From: Pseudomonadota bacterium
GTDB lineage: Bacteria > Pseudomonadota > Alphaproteobacteria > Acetobacterales > Acetobacteraceae
DNA: 10,050 nucleotides
Direction of reading: 5' to 3'
Assembly (NCBI GenBank): GCA_021807975.1
Contig: JAKBCJ010000147.1
Coordinates: 1 to 10,050, forward strand
Shown here: one piece after another, positions 6,236-10,050 of the stretch
Layout: the number at the start of each line of letters is the position of its first letter
Position numbering within the stretch: the stretch's first letter is position 1
The notes under the pieces: model-generated
The model's database searches: none
The model's input: the letters and a program-made list of their open reading frames with translations, nothing else
Told to the model about the DNA's origin: nothing
Program-made: the position numbers and the translations under genes

Positions 6236-6260
6236 GGACTGGGTACCTCCGTATTTAACC

Positions 6261-6334
6261 GGTTGGCTGCCAGCCGTCACCGCGGTGACGGCGGCGGCGC
6301 AGCGTAACGCCATTGTCACGGGGTTGGCCAGCCG
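6261..6334. repeat. Perfect 20-bp palindrome flanked by near-identical direct repeats
   Basis: GCCGTCACCGCGGTGACGGC (6273-6292) equals its own reverse complement. Around it lie GGTTGGCTGCCAGCCG (6261-6276) and GGTTGGCCAGCCG (6322-6334), the same sequence apart from three inserted bases; each of these is itself an imperfect inverted repeat. The block sits in the middle of the gap between two divergent DUF465 genes, a natural place for a shared operator. With no loop and no T-tract it is more likely a protein-binding site than a terminator. Chance symmetry in GC-rich DNA is not excluded. Confidence 0.5.
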
Positions 6335-6384
6335 AAAACAGGCGCGGGTAGTTCAATCGAAAATTTCTATCGTAGGTTGTAAAT

Positions 6385-6588
6385 ATGCTTAACGATAGAG
6401 ACTCACTGCTCCGCAAACTCCATGGACTGCGCAGCGAACATCGCGATCTCGACACCGTTATCGCCCGCCTCGCCGACCAGGGCGCATCCGACCAGTTGCA
6501 TTTGCAACGCCTGAAAAAGCGCAAGCTGATGCTGCGCGATGAGATCGCATGGCTGGAAAGCCGGCTGATCCCTGACAGCATCGCCTGA
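6385..6588 (+). CDS. DUF465 (YdcH-like) small protein, copy 2
   Basis: A 67-residue charged helical protein (MLNDRDSLLRKLHGLRSEHRDLDTVIARL…) with the EHRDLD motif (residues 18-23), the QLHLQRLKKRKLMLRDEI segment typical of DUF465, and no cysteine. Function is unknown. ATG 6385 has an AGG eight bases upstream. It ends one base before the purE start codon, so it is the first gene of a ydcH-purE-purK unit; this order is, to my knowledge, common in related alphaproteobacteria. It is divergent from DUF465 copy 1. The two copies differ clearly in sequence, so they are not a recent duplication. Confidence 0.85.
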   Translation: MLNDRDSLLRKLHGLRSEHRDLDTVIARLADQGASDQLHLQRLKKRKLMLRDEIAWLESRLIPDSIA

Positions 6589-6589
6589 T

Positions 6590-7093
6590 ATGGACGCTTC
6601 CGCCGCCCCGTTGATCGGCATTATCATGGGCAGTCAGTCGGACTGGCCGACCATGACCCATGCCGCGGAGATGCTGACGAAACTCGGCGTCCCGCATGAA
6701 GTTCGTATCGTGTCCGCGCATCGCACGCCCGACCGCCTGCGGGAATATGCGAATACCGCGCGAGACCGTGGCCTGCGGGCGATCATCGCCGGGGCTGGTG
6801 GGGCTGCACATCTGCCGGGCATGTGTGCTGCCTGGACGCCGTTGCCCGTGCTGGGCGTACCGGTGGAATCGCATGCCTTGAAGGGCATGGACAGCTTGCT
6901 GTCGATCGTGCAGATGCCGGCTGGCATTCCGGTTGGCACCTTGGCAATCGGCCGGGCGGGGGCGGTGAACGCGGCGTTGCTGGCGGCGGCGATGCTGGCG
7001 ACGACCGACCTGGCGCTGGCGGTTCGGCTGGATGCGCTGCGGGCCGACCAGACCGCCGCCGTCGCCGAAATGCCGGTTGCGATCCCCACATGA
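6590..7093 (+). CDS. purE: N5-carboxyaminoimidazole ribonucleotide mutase
   Basis: This 167-residue class I PurE converts N5-CAIR, the product of PurK, to 4-carboxyaminoimidazole ribonucleotide in purine synthesis. The phosphate-binding GSQSDW (residues 14-19) is followed by SAHRTP (42-47), where His44 is the proton-transfer histidine, then AGAGGAAHLPGM (67-78) and GVPVES. Length and motifs match the bacterial octameric mutase. The downstream purK gene supports class I rather than the direct carboxylase (class II). ATG 6590 lies one base after the stop of DUF465 copy 2 and has no clear Shine-Dalgarno, so translation is probably coupled. Its stop overlaps the purK start as ATGA. Confidence 0.97.
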   Translation: MDASAAPLIGIIMGSQSDWPTMTHAAEMLTKLGVPHEVRIVSAHRTPDRLREYANTARDRGLRAIIAGAGGAAHLPGMCAAWTPLPVLGVPVESHALKGMDSLLSIVQMPAGIPVGTLAIGRAGAVNAALLAAAMLATTDLALAVRLDALRADQTAAVAEMPVAIPT

Positions 7094-8226
7094 CCCGCTT
7101 TCCACTTCCGCCCAATGCCACCATCGGTTTGGTCGGCGGCGGGCAGCTTGGACGCATGTCGGCGCTGGCCGCCGCGCGTCTGGGGTATCGCTGCCATATC
7201 CTGACCCGGGAAACCGACAGCCCGGCCGCTCAGGTCTCTCACGCGGTGACGATCAGCGATTACAGCGATCCGGTGTCGTTGCGCGCCTTCGCCGACGCGG
7301 TCGATGTCATCAGCTTCGAGTTCGAGAATGTCAGCGCGGAGGGGCTAGACCTGCTGAGCTCCATCCGTCCGGTGCGTCCCGCGCCGTCGGTGCTGCGGAT
7401 CAGCCAGGACCGGATCGACGAAAAGACCTTCCTGAACACTGCCGGTGTGGCGACAGCGCCCTGGGCGGCGGTAACCTCGCGTCAGGAACTGGACGATGCG
7501 GTGGCCCGCCTTGGGCTGCCGGCGGTGCTGAAGACGACCCGCCTGGGTTACGACGGCAAGGGCCAGGCGATGCTCCGCTCACCCGCGGACCTGGATGCCG
7601 CGTGGGAACGCCTGAGCCCGCGCCCGCTGGTGCTGGAAGGCTTTGTCGATTTCGCTCGGGAAATCAGCGTGGTGATCGCCCGCGGGGCCGATGGATCGGT
7701 CGCTGCGTTCGATACCGTGGAGAACCGGCACCGGCATCACATTCTGGACGTGACGCTGGCGCCGGCCCGTATCGCGCCATCGGTCGATCAGTCGGCGCAG
7801 GCAATCGCGCGCAGCGTGGTGGAGGCCTTAGACCTGATCGGCCTGCTCGCGGTCGAAATGTTCGTGGACAACGCGGGCAAGGTGCTGGTGAACGAGATCG
7901 CGCCGCGGCCGCATAATTCCGGCCACTGGACGATAGACGCCTGCCCGGCGAGCCAGTTCGAGCTGCATATCCGAGCGATTGCGGGTTTGCCGCTGCCACC
8001 GGCGAGACGGCATGCGGATGCGGTGATGAAGAACCTGATCGGCCCGGAAGGCATGGCGCTGTGGCCCGCCGCTCTGGCGGAGCCGGGTTTGATCCCACAT
8101 CTGTATGGTAAGGGCGAGGCGCTGCCGGGGCGGAAAATGGGGCATGTGACGCGACTGTTTCCGCGCGGCGCCCTGCCGGGGGATTTCGGTATCGAAGCGG
8201 CTTTGGGGCCGCTGGCGGAAGCCTAG
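7090..8226 (+). CDS. purK: 5-(carboxyamino)imidazole ribonucleotide synthase
   Basis: This 378-residue ATP-grasp enzyme makes N5-CAIR from AIR, bicarbonate and ATP; PurE uses its product. The N-terminal nucleotide-binding loop is GLVGGGQLGRM (residues 13-23). The central ATP-grasp part includes LKTTRLGYDGKGQ, with the lysine that contacts ATP, and LEGFVDFAREISVV. The C-terminal signature is VNEIAPRPHNSGHW, with the metal-binding Glu and the substrate-loop HNSGHW. Length is in the usual range. ATG 7090 overlaps the purE stop (ATGA), which marks translational coupling. The frame is open upstream inside purE (to 6823), but that is a shadow. The gene ends convergent to prpB, with a hairpin in the gap. 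Confidence 0.97.
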   Translation: MTRFPLPPNATIGLVGGGQLGRMSALAAARLGYRCHILTRETDSPAAQVSHAVTISDYSDPVSLRAFADAVDVISFEFENVSAEGLDLLSSIRPVRPAPSVLRISQDRIDEKTFLNTAGVATAPWAAVTSRQELDDAVARLGLPAVLKTTRLGYDGKGQAMLRSPADLDAAWERLSPRPLVLEGFVDFAREISVVIARGADGSVAAFDTVENRHRHHILDVTLAPARIAPSVDQSAQAIARSVVEALDLIGLLAVEMFVDNAGKVLVNEIAPRPHNSGHWTIDACPASQFELHIRAIAGLPLPPARRHADAVMKNLIGPEGMALWPAALAEPGLIPHLYGKGEALPGRKMGHVTRLFPRGALPGDFGIEAALGPLAEA

Positions 8227-8262
8227 GCTACCGGGATTGGGGCTGTTGTCGCCGAAGCGCTG

Positions 8263-8286
8263 ATGGCCGGGACGGCGCCCGGCCAT
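8263..8286. terminator. Hairpin between convergent purK and prpB-like genes
   Basis: ATGGCCGGG (8263-8271) pairs perfectly with CCCGGCCAT (8278-8286) around an ACGGCG loop. It lies 36 bases after the purK stop and about 20 bases beyond the prpB-like stop. Placed between two gene ends it could stop transcription from either side, but neither arm is followed by a T-run. Confidence 0.5.
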
Positions 8287-8306
8287 GAAGGCCGAGCGCG
8301 CCGCGT

Positions 8307-9230
8307 TCAGCCGTGCTGCGGCATGGCCTGCGGGATGATCGTGGTCACGATCGATGCGTCCAGGGCCTCGTAGTCGTGATAGCCGATGGTCTGATACAGT
8401 TCCGCGCGGGTCTGCATGTCGTCCACCATGTTCTGCGTGCCGCCGTCGCGCTTGATCGCGGCATACAGTTTGGCCTGGGCTTTGTTCGCCACGCGCAGCG
8501 AACTGACCGGCCAGATCACCATCTTGTAGCCCATCGCCTCGAACTCGCTGGCGGTGAAGAACGGGGTGCGGCCGAATTCCGTCATGTTGGCCAGCAGCGG
8601 CACGCCGGGCAGCCGGGCTGCCACTTCCTTGAACATCTCGGCGTTGGTCAGTGCTTCAGGGAAGATCGCATCGGCGCCGGCTTCCATGAACAGCTTGGCG
8701 CGCGCCACAGACCCATCGATGCCCTCCGACGCGGCCGCATCCGTGCGTGCGATAATCACCATGTGCCGGCGCGCCCGGCGGGCGGCGGCGATCTTGGCAG
8801 CCATGTCGTGCGGGTCGGCCAGACGCTTGTCGTTCAGGTGGCCGCATTTCTTCGGCAGCAACTGATCCTCGATCTGCACGGCGGCGCCGCCGGCATCCTC
8901 GAAGCTGCGGATCATGTGCATGACGTTGAGCGTCTCGCCATAGCCGGTGTCGCCATCGACCAGGATGGGCAGCCCGGTGGCGCGGGCGATCTGGCGGACG
9001 AAGAAGCAGACCTCATCGACGGTGATCATGCCCAGATCGGGAATACCCATGGAGGCGGTCATGGCCGCGCCGGATAGATAAAGACCCTCGAACCCCGCCG
9101 CCTTTGCTTGCAGCCCGGCCTGGCCGTTATGCGCGCCGGGAAGCTGCACAATGCCCGGGCGGGCCAGCAGGGCGCGGAAGCGGTCGCCGGCCGGGGCGGA
9201 GGGAAGATCGTCGGCAACGAGGTATGTCAT
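8307..9230 (-). CDS. prpB: Methylisocitrate lyase (PrpB-like, isocitrate lyase/PEP mutase family)
   Basis: This 307-residue TIM-barrel enzyme would cleave 2-methylisocitrate to pyruvate and succinate in the methylcitrate route of propionate use. The substrate-loop YLSGAA (residues 51-56), the metal-binding VDGDTGYG (91-98), QIEDQ (119-123) and the catalytic-loop KKCGH (127-131), with the lyase cysteine Cys129, are all present. NMTEFGRTPFF (215-225) and MQTRAELYQTIGY (272-284) match PrpB closely. The KKCGH cysteine argues against a PEP mutase. ATG 9230-9228 has AAGGAG seven bases upstream. No prpC or prpD is in the window, so it may act in a different pathway or with unlinked partners. A related family member such as 2,3-dimethylmalate lyase is the main alternative. 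It is divergent from the dehydrogenase gene. Confidence 0.87.
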   Translation of the reverse strand: MTYLVADDLPSAPAGDRFRALLARPGIVQLPGAHNGQAGLQAKAAGFEGLYLSGAAMTASMGIPDLGMITVDEVCFFVRQIARATGLPILVDGDTGYGETLNVMHMIRSFEDAGGAAVQIEDQLLPKKCGHLNDKRLADPHDMAAKIAAARRARRHMVIIARTDAAASEGIDGSVARAKLFMEAGADAIFPEALTNAEMFKEVAARLPGVPLLANMTEFGRTPFFTASEFEAMGYKMVIWPVSSLRVANKAQAKLYAAIKRDGGTQNMVDDMQTRAELYQTIGYHDYEALDASIVTTIIPQAMPQHG

Positions 9231-9440
9231 GTTGGGACTCCTTTTACTGACCCGGATACAAGATCGGCAGGCGAAAGAACAGGGCGCCTCCATCGAGTCC
9301 GGCGACGGACACCGGCACGCGTCATGTCCGGGCGGCAGATCCCTGGTTCAGGCGACGTCGTCCCCACCTCGAACCGCTCCCTTTGCCGAACGCCCCAACC
9401 TCCGCCAAACTCCGGAAAACGCGCCAGCAGGAGTGAAACC
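9231..9440. promoter_or_regulatory. Divergent intergenic region between prpB-like and dehydrogenase genes
   Basis: This 210-bp gap must hold both promoters, but I find no convincing -35/-10 pair. The only symmetric element seen is a 6-bp inverted repeat, CGGACA (9306-9311) and TGTCCG (9325-9330), with a 13-base spacer. Both ends carry good Shine-Dalgarno sites for their genes. No reading frame in it looks coding. Confidence 0.4.
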
Positions 9441-10050
9441 ATGATCCAAGGCATCCACCGCTATCCCCCGATGGACAGGGTGATCTACGGCATCCCCCTG
9501 GCCGAGGCCCTGGCGGACGAGGTCGCACGCCTGAACGCCCGGGCGGTCTATGTCATGGCCAGCGGCACCCTGAACCGCGAAACCGGCGTTATCGACAGTG
9601 TTCGCCACGTTCTGGGCAATCGCCTCGCCGGGGTCTGCGCCAAAATCGGCGCCCACACGCCGCGTATCGACGTGGTCGCGGCCGCCAACGAGGCCCGCGC
9701 GGCCAAGGCGGACCTGATCGTGACCGTGGGCGGCGGATCGGTCACCGACGCCGCCAAGATGGTCGGCCTGTGCCTGGGCAACGATGTTATCCGGCCCGGA
9801 GACCTGGACCGGTTTCGCGCGAACGTCACCCCGGACGGCAACACCGAACGCCCGCCGGTCAACCCGCCCGCGGTGCGCTCCATCGACGTGCCCACCACCC
9901 TGTCCGCCGGGGAATTCACCCCATTCGCCGGCTGCACCGACACCGAACGAAACGTGAAAGAAAGCTACGGACACGCGTTGATGATGCCGCAAGCGGTGAT
10001 CCTGGACCCCGCTGTCACCGTCCACACGCCGGAGTGGCTGTTCCTGTCCA
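9441..10050 (+). CDS. Iron-containing alcohol dehydrogenase family protein, maleylacetate reductase-like (3' truncated)
   Basis: The frame opens at ATG 9441 and is still open at the right edge after 203 codons, so roughly the first half of a protein usually about 350-400 residues long is seen. The AGGAG Shine-Dalgarno lies seven bases upstream. The NAD(P)-binding signature GGGSVTDAAK spans residues 97-106. A second conserved part, DVPTTLSAGEFTPFAGCTD (about 149-167), and PQAVILDP (183-190), with Asp189 a probable first metal ligand, match the maleylacetate reductase-like branch of Fe-ADHs. Substrate is unknown; the remaining metal-binding histidines lie outside the window. Divergent placement next to a PrpB-like lyase hints at carboxylate or aromatic-ring breakdown, but that is inference. 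Confidence 0.85.
   Translation, partial: MIQGIHRYPPMDRVIYGIPLAEALADEVARLNARAVYVMASGTLNRETGVIDSVRHVLGNRLAGVCAKIGAHTPRIDVVAAANEARAAKADLIVTVGGGSVTDAAKMVGLCLGNDVIRPGDLDRFRANVTPDGNTERPPVNPPAVRSIDVPTTLSAGEFTPFAGCTDTERNVKESYGHALMMPQAVILDPAVTVHTPEWLFLS

Noticed and set aside
8263..8286. Strong intrinsic terminator after purK
   Set aside because: The stem is perfect, but there is no T-tract on either strand, so I list it only as a hairpin with moderate confidence.
9348..10025. 225-residue minus-strand frame at the right end
   Set aside because: Antisense shadow of the iron-containing alcohol dehydrogenase, whose + strand frame carries GGGSVTDAAK and a good Shine-Dalgarno. The minus frame is Gly/Val/Asp/His-rich without motifs.

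Overview
This window is GC-rich chromosomal DNA from an alphaproteobacterium. The purE-purK pair preceded by a DUF465 gene, the DUF1013/TrcR and DUF1192 genes, the cysteine-free L31 and the hopanoid transporter HpnN together suggest Rhodospirillales, possibly Acetobacteraceae. That placement is inferred from gene content, not from a search. Most of the window is ordinary housekeeping sequence. I see no insertion sequence, phage gene, CRISPR array, rRNA or convincing tRNA.

Layout, left to right. Bases 2-184 are the 3' end of an unidentified + strand gene. It converges on a minus-strand pair: hpnN (hopanoid RND transporter) followed by a small, apparently exported protein of unknown function. 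Divergent from hpnN is rpmE (ribosomal protein L31), with a good sigma70-type promoter. A 12-bp stem hairpin separates rpmE from a convergent HNH-endonuclease gene. A gene-free stretch of about 390 bp (4149-4538) follows. Its right part carries a sigma32-like promoter and a ROSE-type RNA thermometer hairpin that hides the Shine-Dalgarno of a class A small heat-shock protein (hsp20). That gene ends in a textbook intrinsic terminator. Next come a minus-strand DUF1192 gene and a divergent DUF1013/TrcR regulator gene, separated by about 210 bp with two inverted repeats.

The central right part holds two divergent DUF465 (YdcH-like) genes around a compact 149-bp intergenic region. This region contains a perfect 20-bp palindrome flanked by near-identical direct repeats. 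The right-hand ydcH copy forms a tight operon with purE and purK, which carry out the carboxyaminoimidazole ribonucleotide steps of purine synthesis. purK converges on a methylisocitrate lyase gene (prpB-like). Divergent from prpB is an iron-containing alcohol dehydrogenase (maleylacetate reductase-like) that runs off the right edge.

The clearest regulatory story is heat control of hsp20 at two levels: a sigma32-type promoter for transcription and a ROSE-like hairpin for translation. Smaller points of interest are an HNH protein whose fourth zinc-ligand cysteine is replaced by aspartate, the unknown small protein coupled to hpnN, and the palindrome between the two DUF465 genes. I did not find a convincing novel multi-gene system.
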